Source of the DNA: Trichocoleus sp.
GTDB lineage: Bacteria; Cyanobacteriota; Cyanobacteriia; Elainellales; Elainellaceae
DNA length: 64,000 bases
Assembly (NCBI GenBank): GCA_036702865.1
Contig: DATNQD010000017.1
Coordinates: forward strand, 62,001 to 126,000
Direction of reading: 5' to 3'
Positions 24,884-35,032 of this stretch are shown piece by piece; the first letter of the stretch is position 1, and each line of letters opens with the position of its first letter. The translations under genes and the position numbers were made by a program. A model generated the notes under the pieces. It saw only the letters and a program-made list of their open reading frames with translations, was not told where the DNA came from and ran no database searches.

Positions 24884-25462
24884 CTAAAATGGCAATTGTT
24901 CTCCATTCGGCTGCATCAATTGATTCAGGTTTAGCACGAGCAGCGGAGGTTCAGTTGGATTGACGATCGCTAACGCACTAATATATTGAATACTGCCTTC
25001 TGTAAGATAGTCGTGTGGAACGGGAATGAATGAAGATTGAGCAATGCAGCGTAGAACTGGCTGTGTCTTGATGAAAATACCAACTCGTTCATTTTGTGTA
25101 TTTTGAAGAATTAATAGATATGGCTGGAAAGCATTTTTTGTTTCATGTGACGTTTCATGCGATGTTGCATGAGGAAATGAATAATCAGGTGAAGGATTGA
25201 TGCGATCGGGTAAGGTTTTGAGAGGCGATCGAAAGATTCTTCGTTCGATGTCAAAGACAAATAATTCTCGATTTTGATACAGTGTAAATCCTATTCCTGT
25301 CGTATCAAACTGACCGTAAATCTCAGATGACTGGATCAATCGGTAGGCAAACTCAATTGGAATAGCAAACCGTTCTTGGCGTAAACAAAAAACAATGAGC
25401 TTTTGGGTTGCCTGAGCCTTGCGACGAACTACCTGACGAGACAGGGAATAAGGGCTTGACAT
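24884..25462 (-). CDS. CheW-like protein, last gene of the pix operon
   Basis: 192 residues with a divergent CheW domain: LIVFCLRQERFAIPIEFAYRLIQ at the start, GIGFTLYQNRELFVFDIERR in the middle, and EPPLLVLNLNQLM at the end. Starts 6 bp after the CheA stop. A second CheW in the operon could compete with PixI or link the kinase to another receptor. Its basic N-terminus (VVRRKAQATQK) is unusual. Confidence 0.75.
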   Translation of the reverse strand: MSSPYSLSRQVVRRKAQATQKLIVFCLRQERFAIPIEFAYRLIQSSEIYGQFDTTGIGFTLYQNRELFVFDIERRIFRSPLKTLPDRINPSPDYSFPHATSHETSHETKNAFQPYLLILQNTQNERVGIFIKTQPVLRCIAQSSFIPVPHDYLTEGSIQYISALAIVNPTEPPLLVLNLNQLMQPNGEQLPF

Positions 25463-25468
25463 AGCGAT

Positions 25469-28400
25469 TTAAGCAGTGGGAGTAAGTTCGGTAATTTGCG
25501 CCAGAGTTTGGAGAAGAACCTGCTCATTGTAGGGTTTAGAGAAATATGCAGTTGCACCTAAATTCATCGCCAGTTGACGATGTTTTTCACCACTGCGAGA
25601 AGTCAGCATGGCGACAGGAAGCTGCTCAAAAGTTGGATTTGCCTTTACTCTCGCCAGGAAGCCATAGCCATCAAGACGGGGCATTTCAATATCACAAATC
25701 ACTGCCTGGACTTCTAATCCTGACAGCAATTTTTCCAGTGCATCTTGCCCATCTTTCGCTTGTTCGATCTGGTATCCTGCTTTTTCTAGCGTTAATGCCA
25801 GGAAACGGCGCACGTTGATTGAATCATCGACAATCAGAATTGTGGTTCTACGCGCAGCAGGCAGAGCAGGTAAGGAAATGGGCAGATCGGGTAAAGACTT
25901 TCTATTCTCCGTCCACAAAGGTAAGATTTCTGGTTCAACAGAATGTTTGACGGCTTCGCTGTTTATAATCCATTGGACTAATCCCGCAACACTCACCAGT
26001 GGAACAACGCGACCATCTCCCAAAATGGTGCAGCTTGAAAATCCGAGTGGCATTTTGAGACTGCCTTGCACTTGTCGAATCGCAACTTCCTGTTCACCCC
26101 AGAACCGATCGACTTCCAGCGCCATCAATTGAGACTGGTGATGAGTAATTAAGACCGTTGGTTCGCTGATCGTTGGATTGAGTTCTAGTCGTTCTGACCG
26201 CTGCGAACAGTTAAACTTCAGCCAGTTTTGTAGCCGAATCAGTTGGATAACTTGTCCCTCCCATTCAAACGCATCGCCGCCAATCGTAGAAATCCGCCGT
26301 TCGTCTGGGACAACTAACATCTCTTCGATCGCATCTGCTGGGAACGCCAGCAACATCCCATTACTTTCAGCCAATAGCACCTTTGTCACAGACAGCGTAT
26401 AGGGAACAGAGAGGGTAAAGGTTGTACCGACTCCCACCTCAGTATCAACCTTAATTTCGCCCCTCACCTGCCTCAGTCGCTCTCGCACCACATCCATCCC
26501 AACTCCACGACCAGAGAGCGTTGTCACCTGATCACTTGTGCTAAAGCCAGGTTCAAAGATGAGTGCTAAGAGTTCTTCATCGCTTGCTGTTGCCAGCAGC
26601 ACATCATCTAAGCCCATCTGTCGCGCCCGCGATCGAATTTTATCGAGCGGAATGCCACCCCCATCATCACGGATGGTAATCAGAGTATGGTTATTGTGAC
26701 GAACTGCCTGAATTTCAATTCGTCCTTGTTCCGGTTTGCCGCGTAGCAATCTCGTCTGTGTATCTTCGATGCCATGATCAAAAGCATTTCTCAGTAAGTG
26801 CATTAACGGTTCATTTAATGCCTCTAAGATATTGCGATCGACGAGTAATCCAGAGCCTTCTAGCTTCAGTTCAACAGGCTTGCCATGCTGTAATGACCAC
26901 TCCCGAACTGCTCTGGGGAACCGATCGACTACATCTGAGATAGGACGCATTCGGAGCTGTGTCAGACGGGTTTGCAGCTGCCGCGTTGTTTTATTAATGT
27001 TGCGCGATGTTTGTTCAACATCATCTAGCCCCAGATCAAGATCCGTCGTGACTTCCTGAAGCTGCACCGTTGTTTCCATAACTTCTTGCGACAGCAAATG
27101 GAGATCAGTGTATTGATCCATTTCGAGCCTGTCGAAGCGATGCTGAATTACAGAACTTTCATCAAACGGAATCAGGAAAGCATGGTCAAGATGGGTGCGC
27201 GAGCTGTCGATCGGCGAATTGACAGAGATGGGTCTGATCGGAGTTGTGGCTTGAACCGTAATTTGATCGTAGGCAGTTCGCAACTGTTGATTAGACTGAT
27301 CTAGCACCTGGACTCGATGGCTCAAAGAGGTCACCAAATCACGTAGCCGCTTCAGGTATAGCTCCAATCCATTTCGCTCGATCGTCAGTTCTCCCAGCAG
27401 ATCGTTCACCTGGTTGAGTTGCTTCAGCGGCACTCTCACAAAAATCTCTTGATCAGGCTGGCTAGAACTTACCGTGTCATCCGGCTTCATTTCCAGAACA
27501 TGACGGCTGGAAGAATGAGCAGACTGAGCCTCTAATAAGGCATTTGCTTCAAGAGATGCCCGATCGGCAGCAGCCGAGAACAGTTTTGATGAATTATCTT
27601 GATAGTCTGATTGAGTCGTTGTTGATTCATCAAAGATACTTTCAAATACAGCATCATGAATAATATCTTGAACCGTTTCATGCGTTGCTTCAATGTCCTG
27701 CTCAAGAGTATCCTGCTCAAAAATATCCTGAAAAATATCCTGTTCAAGAATGTTTTGCTCAAGCATGTCTTGCTCAAGCATGCCCTGCTCAAGAATATCC
27801 TGCTCAACCGTTGCATAAACAACTTCTGTGATCTCAAGATCTGAATCGGGTTCAAGCTCAATGGGCAGCGACCCTTCAACCAGTGAGAAGAAGGATTCAT
27901 CCTGCAACTCATCTGCATCAAATAGAACACTTGCGTCAGCCACCACTGGCACTTCGATCGCCAAGCCCGGAACCACAAACTCGGTTGGCAATGCCTCTAA
28001 ATAACCTGTTAAAACAAGCGCCTGCGATCGCCGCCAGACCTCCAGCGCCAGAGTTGCTAATTCTGTAGCCCGATCGGGAGCCACCGTCAGCGATAGCGCG
28101 ATCGAACGACAGAGTTGAGTAAAGGCGTCGAGCTGCAACATTTCGCCTAATCCGCCCAGCTCTTGCGCCAAAATATCAAGTTCCTCAGGCAAGCGCGGAT
28201 CGCCGCTCTCAATGACAGCCTCCAATCGCTGAAGACAGCCCTCTACTTCTGTTTGGAACAATAGCGGCACAATGTCATGCCCTTCTTCAGGCGACAAAAC
28301 CGACTGTGCTGTTTCTTCTTCTGGGTCGCCCAGACGATCGTGTAGCTGCTCCAAAATCGGCAGAGCCTGAGTTTCTAGCCAGTCGGGGTCAATGAGTCGA

Positions 28401-28756
28401 TCGTCAGCGATGCCATCAAAACAGGCACGATAGTTGCAGTCGATGACATGACTCAAACAGTCGATGCTGATGAGCAGCCACCGCTCCAGGTCTGCGTCAA
28501 CTTCAATGCTGTGTTTCTGGACTTTGAGAACCTTTAAGGAGTCTTCCAAACGGTGAGCAAACTGGCTCAAGGTCTGGAACCCCATCATGCCCGCTCCTCC
28601 CTTAATGGAATGGGCAGCTCGCAGGGCAGCATTGATCTTGGGAATGTCAATCTTGCTGTTGGTCAGCCCTAATACGGCGGCTTCGATTGTACTTAGATAC
28701 TCATGCGCCTCAGAAAGGAACTGAAGCTGAATTTCGAGCTCTTTATTTTGTGACAT
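25469..28756 (-). CDS. pixL: Hybrid CheA histidine kinase (PixL-type)
   Basis: About 1,095 residues from the ATG at 28756; a GTG at 28771 overlapping the pixJ stop would add five. Order: Hpt domain with AAHSIKGGAGMMGF (phospho-acceptor His49), a long acidic linker, dimerisation helices, HATPase with LMHLLRNAFDHGIE and DDGGGI, CheW-like domain, and a C-terminal receiver with VDDSINVRRFL and ICDIEMPRLDGYG. It phosphorylates PixG/PixH receivers in response to the light-sensing PixJ. The linker holds about eight tandem copies of a LEQDI-like pentapeptide, encoded at 27691-27809. Confidence 0.9.
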   Translation of the reverse strand: MSQNKELEIQLQFLSEAHEYLSTIEAAVLGLTNSKIDIPKINAALRAAHSIKGGAGMMGFQTLSQFAHRLEDSLKVLKVQKHSIEVDADLERWLLISIDCLSHVIDCNYRACFDGIADDRLIDPDWLETQALPILEQLHDRLGDPEEETAQSVLSPEEGHDIVPLLFQTEVEGCLQRLEAVIESGDPRLPEELDILAQELGGLGEMLQLDAFTQLCRSIALSLTVAPDRATELATLALEVWRRSQALVLTGYLEALPTEFVVPGLAIEVPVVADASVLFDADELQDESFFSLVEGSLPIELEPDSDLEITEVVYATVEQDILEQGMLEQDMLEQNILEQDIFQDIFEQDTLEQDIEATHETVQDIIHDAVFESIFDESTTTQSDYQDNSSKLFSAAADRASLEANALLEAQSAHSSSRHVLEMKPDDTVSSSQPDQEIFVRVPLKQLNQVNDLLGELTIERNGLELYLKRLRDLVTSLSHRVQVLDQSNQQLRTAYDQITVQATTPIRPISVNSPIDSSRTHLDHAFLIPFDESSVIQHRFDRLEMDQYTDLHLLSQEVMETTVQLQEVTTDLDLGLDDVEQTSRNINKTTRQLQTRLTQLRMRPISDVVDRFPRAVREWSLQHGKPVELKLEGSGLLVDRNILEALNEPLMHLLRNAFDHGIEDTQTRLLRGKPEQGRIEIQAVRHNNHTLITIRDDGGGIPLDKIRSRARQMGLDDVLLATASDEELLALIFEPGFSTSDQVTTLSGRGVGMDVVRERLRQVRGEIKVDTEVGVGTTFTLSVPYTLSVTKVLLAESNGMLLAFPADAIEEMLVVPDERRISTIGGDAFEWEGQVIQLIRLQNWLKFNCSQRSERLELNPTISEPTVLITHHQSQLMALEVDRFWGEQEVAIRQVQGSLKMPLGFSSCTILGDGRVVPLVSVAGLVQWIINSEAVKHSVEPEILPLWTENRKSLPDLPISLPALPAARRTTILIVDDSINVRRFLALTLEKAGYQIEQAKDGQDALEKLLSGLEVQAVICDIEMPRLDGYGFLARVKANPTFEQLPVAMLTSRSGEKHRQLAMNLGATAYFSKPYNEQVLLQTLAQITELTPTA
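27691..27809. repeat. Tandem 15-bp coding repeat in the CheA linker
   Basis: Units of about 15 bp (TCCTGCTCAAGAATA-like on the plus strand) encode VEQDI, LEQGM, LEQDM, LEQNI, LEQDI, FQDI, FEQDT and LEQDI. One unit is a codon short. The array stays in frame, so length change would be tolerated. Confidence 0.8.
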
Positions 28757-28767
28757 CGATCGACACC

Positions 28768-31700
28768 TCACTCATGGGAACCAACCTCAAACGTCTCTAC
28801 AGATGCCTGAAGTTCTCGCGCAACTGCAACAGTTTGGCGAATTGCACTCGACACCTGAAGTGATGAGTCAGAAGTACGCTTTGACACTTCTGTCATTTGC
28901 TTCATTAGTTTGGAAACTGACTCAGATGTTTCCACCTGCGAAACCGTTGCATCCGAAATCGACTGCACTAGCTGATCAATCTGGCGCGACACCTCTAAAA
29001 TTTCACTCAGGCTTTGCTTTGCGCCTTCAACGAGATGAGTCCCTTCCACCACTTGAGCCGTACTTTGCTCCATTGCTTCCACCACCTGAGAGGTTTCTCG
29101 CTGAATGGTTTCCACAATGACTTCAATTTCGCGCGTTGCAGCAGCCGATCGAGCTGCCAATTCTCCCACTTCTTCTGCAACGATCGCAAATCCCTGTCCC
29201 TCTTCCCCGGCACGAGCCGCTTCAATCCCAGCGTTGATCGCCAACAGGTTCGTTTGCAGGGCAATTTGATTAATTAAGGACACCACTTTCGAGATTTGCT
29301 GCGAAGCTTCCCCTAACCGTTTCACCTTTTTCGCAGTTTCGCCCACCGTTTCGCGCAAACCCAGAATGTTTTGTACGGTCAGATCCATTGCCGTTCCACC
29401 CGTTTCTGCGGTGGTTGAAGCCGTCCGAGCCACCCGAGCCGCCTGCTGTGCACTCGCTGCAACCGTTTGAATCGATCGCGTCATTGCTTCAACAGAAACC
29501 AGGGTTTGGCTCGTTTCTTCTGCTTGTTGCAAGGCTTCTTCTGCCAGTTGCCGAATTGCATCTTCGTTTTCGCCCAGTGAACTGTTGACCTGTGTCGATG
29601 ATTCTTTCACCTTGGTCACAATTCGCCCCAGACTTTCGATGATGGCATTGAAAAAGTCAGCAACGGTGCCAATTTCGCCAACTGTCACTTCTGCCCGCAC
29701 CGTTAAATTTCCGCGAGCCGCTCCTTCCACTTCAGTGAGCAGATTGATTAACTGCATCTGGATGGCTTCCTTCTGCTGTCGCTGTTCTTCAGACAGAGCC
29801 TCTGCCTCTAACCGAGCTTTTTCACGCTGCTCAAACAAATTGGCTTGCTCCATTGCAAATCCCAGGTTCTGTGCTGCCTGTCGAATGAAGCTAATATCAA
29901 TCTCCTGCCAATCGCGGGGTGCATCGCACTGGTGGGCAATTAACAGCCCAAATAGCTGATTGTGTGACAGAATTGGAGCAACTAAATTTGCTTTAACCTG
30001 GAAGGGTTCTAGCTGTTTGAGATGGCACTCTGTGTAGCCCGCTTCGTGAATGTTGGGCGTTGCATGAACGCGACCTTGCTTATATTTCTCAACATAAGTT
30101 GTGGCAAAGCAGGGATCTTCAATTTCCGCACCAACGATCGCTAACCAGGTCGGCTCAACGGACTCAGCCACAATCTGCCCTGCCCATCGATCATCAAATT
30201 GATAAACAATGACGCGATCGGCTGCCAGGGTATGACGGACTTCTGTTGCAGCAGTTTGAATGATTTCTTGGAAATTGAGCGATTGGCGCATTTTAGAAAT
30301 CAGCGTATTGAGCTGACGCTCTCGCTGCGTTGAGAGCCGCTGTTGCTGTAAAAGAGTTGCTTGAGTTAGGGCATAACCTGCCTGCGTTGCAAGCTGCTGC
30401 ACCAGATCCAGTTCGGCGGGCTGCCAGGTTCTTGGACCAGAGCATTGATGAACACAGAGCAGCCCAATTAAATCGTCTCCAACAACGATCGGCGCAACAA
30501 TGTTTGCTTGCACTTCTAATCGCTCTAAAATTTCACAGTGACATTTAGTGATCTGGGCTTCAGCAATGTTGTTAATTTTAGAAATTCGCCCTGCTTTATA
30601 GCGTTCTACTGTTCCGGGCAGGAGAGGATCATAAATTGTTTGCCCCATGGCTTTCATCCATCCTGAACCAACCGATTCGCTGCTAATCACGCCGCTCTTA
30701 TAGTCAGTGCTGAAGCGATAAATGAGAACGCGATCGGCTTTCAACAGCGTGCGTACCCCTTCAACAGAAGTGCTGAGAATATCATCCGGATTCAGGGAGT
30801 CTCGAATTCGCAGCATGATATCTGTGAACAGTTTTGCTCGTTCTGTTGAAATCTCCTGAAGATAATTCTTCTCCAGCAAAGTGGATTCTGAAGCAGTAAT
30901 ATTGTCTGCAAGTTTGTTGAATGACTGCGTTAACGTGCCAATTTCATCATCTGCCAGAATTGGAGCACGAACCTGTCGATCGCCTGCTGCAAATTGTTTG
31001 ATCCTTTGCCGTAAGCTTTCGATCGGCTCACTGATCGATCGAGTCAATCGCTTTGCTATTAAAAGATTGAGTAATAAAACAAGCCCAGCAACGCCAAGCT
31101 GAAAGAATAAAATATTTGTAAATAGATAGTTTGAACCTGCCTCTGGTGTACCCCGCACCAGCACTGCAACGGGCTCGTTCTTAAAATTCTTGATTGCTTC
31201 AGCCGCAATAATGTAGGTTTGATCTCCAACCCTCATCCGCTGTGTTACTGGCTCAGATGAGTTTGCTGCTCGCTTCAGCAGATCTGCTTTTGGCAGTTCA
31301 ACATCTGATTTTGCCTGTTCAACACTTTGACCCTTGCTCATCTCCAGGCTACTTGCCAGCGCAAACTCACCGGATGGTTGAAGCAGGTAAATTGCACTAT
31401 AGCCATTGCCTAAACCTGACAGCGTTGCTTCGGCAATCTGCGGTTTCTTGTTTACAATATCACCCGACACCAGAACCCCGATCGCCTGCTCAGTTCCCTG
31501 CTGATAAACAGGCGTCAACGTATAGCGAATCAACGCATCTTGATCGGCAAAGCCTTCTGGTAGGGGGGGCGCTTCCCGTTTTAGCTCTGCCCCACTCACA
31601 ATTGAAGTGGCTGCAATCTGACGTGGATTTTTGAGCACCGTGCCCACTAATCCATCTGGATCAAACTTTTCTCCGGCTCGATCGGCATTAGCGTTGGCAA

Positions 31701-32190
31701 TAATTCGCCCATCCAGCCCTACTAGCGTGGCATATTCAATTTGATGATTGGTGATTTCGCTGCTGAGAATTGTTTTGAGTTGCTGTTCCAGGCCTGAGGA
31801 GAGTGAACGACCATTGGCATAAGCCTGAGCCGCTTCAACGATCGCCGTATTCGTAGACTGTCCTCGAAAACCAGATTCCATTTCTCGAATGTTGGCGTTG
31901 TAAGCCATTTCTGAAACGGTTAACTCAGACTTTGCCTGCTTCGAGAGTTGTGATTGTCCATTTTGTAGAACGAGCCAGGAACTCACGCCCATTAACCCAA
32001 TAACGGCAATTGCTTCTGAGGCAATTAAAGCGAACAATTGCTTGTGGCGTAAAGGCAAGTTTGTAAATTTTTGAGCCAGCAATGAATGTTTTTCAGATGA
32101 AGTTTGAACTTGATCATCCTCAGGAACCATCTCTATTTCAGGTGTTGGATTACCGAACGGGTTAGTGGGGCGGTTGAATTGAGTAGTCAT
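28768..32190 (-). CDS. pixJ: PixJ-type phototaxis MCP with two bilin-type GAF domains
   Basis: 1,140 residues. Membrane helices at ~52-76 and ~356-378 flank a Cache-type extracellular domain; a HAMP follows (~378-430). GAF1 (~455-605) has a candidate chromophore Cys550 in [11 protein letters not shown]2 (~630-785) has DPCF at 692-695 plus Cys722 in TECHLKQL, the two-cysteine set of DXCF cyanobacteriochromes; the 28-residue gap equals that in the Thermosynechococcus PixJ blue/green sensor. A HAMP-like region and an MCP signalling domain ([19 protein letters not shown]) end the protein. It drives CheA through CheW. GAF1 lacks a second Cys at the DXCF place (DPLL instead), so its colour should differ. 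Confidence 0.92.
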   Translation of the reverse strand: MTTQFNRPTNPFGNPTPEIEMVPEDDQVQTSSEKHSLLAQKFTNLPLRHKQLFALIASEAIAVIGLMGVSSWLVLQNGQSQLSKQAKSELTVSEMAYNANIREMESGFRGQSTNTAIVEAAQAYANGRSLSSGLEQQLKTILSSEITNHQIEYATLVGLDGRIIANANADRAGEKFDPDGLVGTVLKNPRQIAATSIVSGAELKREAPPLPEGFADQDALIRYTLTPVYQQGTEQAIGVLVSGDIVNKKPQIAEATLSGLGNGYSAIYLLQPSGEFALASSLEMSKGQSVEQAKSDVELPKADLLKRAANSSEPVTQRMRVGDQTYIIAAEAIKNFKNEPVAVLVRGTPEAGSNYLFTNILFFQLGVAGLVLLLNLLIAKRLTRSISEPIESLRQRIKQFAAGDRQVRAPILADDEIGTLTQSFNKLADNITASESTLLEKNYLQEISTERAKLFTDIMLRIRDSLNPDDILSTSVEGVRTLLKADRVLIYRFSTDYKSGVISSESVGSGWMKAMGQTIYDPLLPGTVERYKAGRISKINNIAEAQITKCHCEILERLEVQANIVAPIVVGDDLIGLLCVHQCSGPRTWQPAELDLVQQLATQAGYALTQATLLQQQRLSTQRERQLNTLISKMRQSLNFQEIIQTAATEVRHTLAADRVIVYQFDDRWAGQIVAESVEPTWLAIVGAEIEDPCFATTYVEKYKQGRVHATPNIHEAGYTECHLKQLEPFQVKANLVAPILSHNQLFGLLIAHQCDAPRDWQEIDISFIRQAAQNLGFAMEQANLFEQREKARLEAEALSEEQRQQKEAIQMQLINLLTEVEGAARGNLTVRAEVTVGEIGTVADFFNAIIESLGRIVTKVKESSTQVNSSLGENEDAIRQLAEEALQQAEETSQTLVSVEAMTRSIQTVAASAQQAARVARTASTTAETGGTAMDLTVQNILGLRETVGETAKKVKRLGEASQQISKVVSLINQIALQTNLLAINAGIEAARAGEEGQGFAIVAEEVGELAARSAAATREIEVIVETIQRETSQVVEAMEQSTAQVVEGTHLVEGAKQSLSEILEVSRQIDQLVQSISDATVSQVETSESVSKLMKQMTEVSKRTSDSSLQVSSAIRQTVAVARELQASVETFEVGSHE

Positions 32191-32386
32191 AATAAGACAA
32201 GACTTGCTAAAGGGATGTTGATGACCTGAAGAACAGGAACAGCATGAAGTAGAAGACAGATAATCGAAGATAGAGGATAGAAGTTGACTGATTTGATCGT
32301 CTTAGTTATGCTGCGATCGTTTCACCTGAAGAGAGATTGATGAAATCACAGCCGACGATCAACAACTCATGATCTATCACTCACAA

Positions 32387-32893
32387 TCAACCACACAAAA
32401 TAGAAGATTGTGCGATTGCCTCTGTGTCTAAAACTAGCACTGCTTCTTGCTGTTGCTGATGCGTTTGTAGAATGTACCCTCGTAGATAGGGAACAATCGA
32501 TGCGCTGACTTGCCCAATCGGAGACTGGATTGCCTCTGGTGGGAACCAGGCCATACTTTCAACCTGATGCACCACAAACCCTAATAGAACAGTGCCAATT
32601 TGGACAATAATCAAGCTGTTTTGCTGCACGTAGGTTTGCCGATGAGCAACTCCAAGTAGTTGTGCCAAATCAACAATCCAAAGCACACGACTCCGACGGT
32701 GGGTTAGCCCAAGCACGCAAGCAGGCATACTGGGCATAGGTGTCACCCGCTGGGTTGACAGAAGTAATACTTCCTGAATGTGCTGCATTGACATTACAGC
32801 AGATAGATGAGGGCTAAGCTGAAACTTGAGATAAGCATCACCGAGGTTGCGCTGCGGTCGATTCCCTTGAAGTGCCAGAGCTGAAGTATTCAT
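32387..32893 (-). CDS. pixI: CheW-like coupling protein (PixI-type)
   Basis: 168 residues from the ATG at 32893; a GTG immediately upstream abuts the pixH stop, so the genes are coupled. CheW features: YLKFQLSPHLSAVMSMQHIQEVLLL, VLGLTHRRSRVLWIVDLAQLLG and IVQIGTVLLGFVVHQVESM. It bridges PixJ and the CheA kinase. Confidence 0.88.
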   Translation of the reverse strand: MNTSALALQGNRPQRNLGDAYLKFQLSPHLSAVMSMQHIQEVLLLSTQRVTPMPSMPACVLGLTHRRSRVLWIVDLAQLLGVAHRQTYVQQNSLIIVQIGTVLLGFVVHQVESMAWFPPEAIQSPIGQVSASIVPYLRGYILQTHQQQQEAVLVLDTEAIAQSSILCG

Positions 32894-32896
32894 CAC

Positions 32897-33274
32897 TTAC
32901 CCTGCAACCAGTTGAACAGCACGAATTAATTGTTCTTTTGTAAAAGGCTTCGTGAGGTAAGCATCTGCGCCTTGCTTCATTCCCCAAAGGCGATCGATCT
33001 CCAAGTTTTTGGAGGTACAAATAATGACGGGAATTCCCTCTGTAATTGGGTCTTTCTTTAAGCTGCGGCAGAGTTCAAATCCGCTAATGCCAGGCATCAC
33101 AACATCAGTAATAATCACATCAGGTTTCTGTTCAATCACCATTCGCAGTGCATCTTTTGCAGTCACTGCATTGATCACCATATAGCCGCTTTGACGAAGA
33201 TAATGGCTCATCAACTCCATTTCTGAGAGGCTATCCTCGACAATCAAAATCGTTCCCATTAACGTTAGGCTCAT
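32897..33274 (-). CDS. pixH: CheY-like response regulator (PixH-type)
   Basis: 125 residues, a single receiver: ILIVEDSLSEMELM with the acidic pocket, VIITDVVMPGISGFELC with the phospho-acceptor Asp, ICTSKN and YLTKPFTKEQL with the Lys. AAGGAAAG precedes the ATG at 33274. In type IV pilus phototaxis systems PixH acts with PixG to set pilus activity and direction. Confidence 0.9.
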   Translation of the reverse strand: MSLTLMGTILIVEDSLSEMELMSHYLRQSGYMVINAVTAKDALRMVIEQKPDVIITDVVMPGISGFELCRSLKKDPITEGIPVIICTSKNLEIDRLWGMKQGADAYLTKPFTKEQLIRAVQLVAG

Positions 33275-33340
33275 TCTTTCCTTTTCCTAAAATTCTTTAA
33301 TGCCTGGCAGACTGCAGCAAAGTAAGATTTCCAACTCCGA

Positions 33341-34405
33341 TCAAGGCGTCATGGGCAAATGCTTAAAGACAAGCTTTAGCAGGTCAGACTGGGTAAAGGG
33401 TTTCGTTAAATAGCCTGATGCTCTCACTAGCTTTGCCTTCGCCCGATTCACAAACCCTGAACTACCCGTCACCATAATGATTGGGGTGTGTCTAAAATTT
33501 GGATGTCGCCGCACCAGCGAGCAGAGTTCATAGCCGTCTAGATTGGGCATCTCAATATCAAGCAGAATCAAATCAGGCTTATGACGCATAATTTGCATCA
33601 ATGCTTTGACTGGATCGTTGATCATCAATACTGAAAAGCTCGTATCATCCAGAAAGGATTTGATGGCTTGTAAAACCGTCTGGCTGTCATCGATGCAGGC
33701 GATCGTATAGTTTGTTTTTGCTTTTGTATCAAGCGATCGAGAGGGAGTTGCTGCCGAAACTGCCACTGGAGAAGCGCTCACTTCTTCTGAGTTGGTAGCA
33801 GTCGTGGAAGCAGGTAGTGCAATTTCTCGGCTGGGCAGCGGAGAGCGAGGAGCAGGAAGATTTGGTTTAGCAGGATTTTGACGCAGCCGCAGTTGATTCT
33901 GACAATACTCGACAATTGGACGCAGATCAAGCTGACAAAACTTTGAGGTCTGGCTTTGGTCGAAATCAACAAGCTCGTAAGTGCCATCCCCAATTGCCAA
34001 AAAGGATTCAATCACTTCCTTGGCTAATCCTTCAATCAAGGTAGCTGCCTGTGCTGTGTTCAAATGCTGTTGATTCACCAACCAGCAAATTGCCTGATAA
34101 TCTTTTGCTTGTGCCGCATCATCTATCCCAGTTTCAAATAAAAGCCTGACCTGGACTCGAATTGCACTCACCAAAGTTGGTACGTAGGCGCTAAGCTGCC
34201 GTAAATGGCGATCAAGGCGACCAAACGGATCCTTGGAGTTGGAGGCATAGATCAGTTTTCCCTGCTCCAGGTAGATGAACCAGGATGTCGTTCCGCTCGT
34301 CACTTGCAAGCAGCCTGTCGTTTGCCGGCTCGTATATTGAGCAAGTAGGGTCAGGGGATGAAACTTTTGAAAGGGTTGGTAGCTAGCCATAGAAACTGTA
34401 TTCAT
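33341..34405 (-). CDS. pixG: PatA-type response regulator (PixG-type)
   Basis: 354 residues; GGAGG six bases before the ATG at 34405 fixes the start. Residues ~10-120 form a PATAN/DUF4388-like domain (LTLLAQYTSRQTTGCLQVTSG, FIYLEQGKLIYASN). A Pro/Ser/Thr linker leads to a C-terminal receiver (ACIDDSQTVLQAI, LILLDIEMPNLDGYELC, YLTKPFTQSDLL). First gene of the pix operon. PatA proteins connect phosphorylation to pilus motor placement in cyanobacteria. Confidence 0.9.
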   Translation of the reverse strand: MNTVSMASYQPFQKFHPLTLLAQYTSRQTTGCLQVTSGTTSWFIYLEQGKLIYASNSKDPFGRLDRHLRQLSAYVPTLVSAIRVQVRLLFETGIDDAAQAKDYQAICWLVNQQHLNTAQAATLIEGLAKEVIESFLAIGDGTYELVDFDQSQTSKFCQLDLRPIVEYCQNQLRLRQNPAKPNLPAPRSPLPSREIALPASTTATNSEEVSASPVAVSAATPSRSLDTKAKTNYTIACIDDSQTVLQAIKSFLDDTSFSVLMINDPVKALMQIMRHKPDLILLDIEMPNLDGYELCSLVRRHPNFRHTPIIMVTGSSGFVNRAKAKLVRASGYLTKPFTQSDLLKLVFKHLPMTP

Positions 34406-35032
34406 CGATTTCCTCCAACTCAGTTGAGGCAGGTGCTAAAGATGGATTGGGAATATTGCTACACCGTCACATCAACTCAAGGTATGCTCAATCTTCAAAA
34501 CGTTTCCATCCGCTTTGCGGCAATTGCCTCAGATTTGAATCTGCACGAATGCAGAAGATGCATTGATGGATCAGGAAGCAAAAGCATCTTAAAGATGCAA
34601 CGGAAAATTTGAACGATATTGGCAAATGCAATAAACCCTTCAAGACTGTACTAGCAGGTAGTTGCGTGATACTAGCTCTACAAGTAGACAAATGTTTTAA
34701 TGATGAGGTCAGCGAACTGTTAAACCCTGATTAGTCACTATCACCTTAAGCCAACAATTCACAACTTTGTGTCTTGTTTTACACTTATCTGCAATTTAGG
34801 GTAGACAACCCAAACCAAAACTCAAAATCTACCTGTTAACAAGCATACAGAATTTCTTAAGCTGATACGTAAACTGTAGATAAAAATTACATCACTGAAT
34901 TGAAGAATACATAATGATACAGGCTATGACATATTGGGGGTGATAGGTAACGGATCACTAAAAACAGCCTCATTAGAATGAAAAGTACGTTGTTTTTTCG
35001 AGGTCAGCAATCATTGCAAAACAAATGTTTTA
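34406..35032. other. Promoter region of the pix operon and 3' end of the bcs operon
   Basis: 627 bp, AT-rich. It should hold the pix promoter near 34420-34800 and the bcs terminator near 35000. I see no clear hairpin with a T-run and no coding frame worth keeping. Confidence 0.45.

Noticed and set aside
27656-27844. Ile/Leu/Lys/Asn repeat frame on the plus strand
   Set aside because: Antisense reading of the pentapeptide repeat in the CheA linker.
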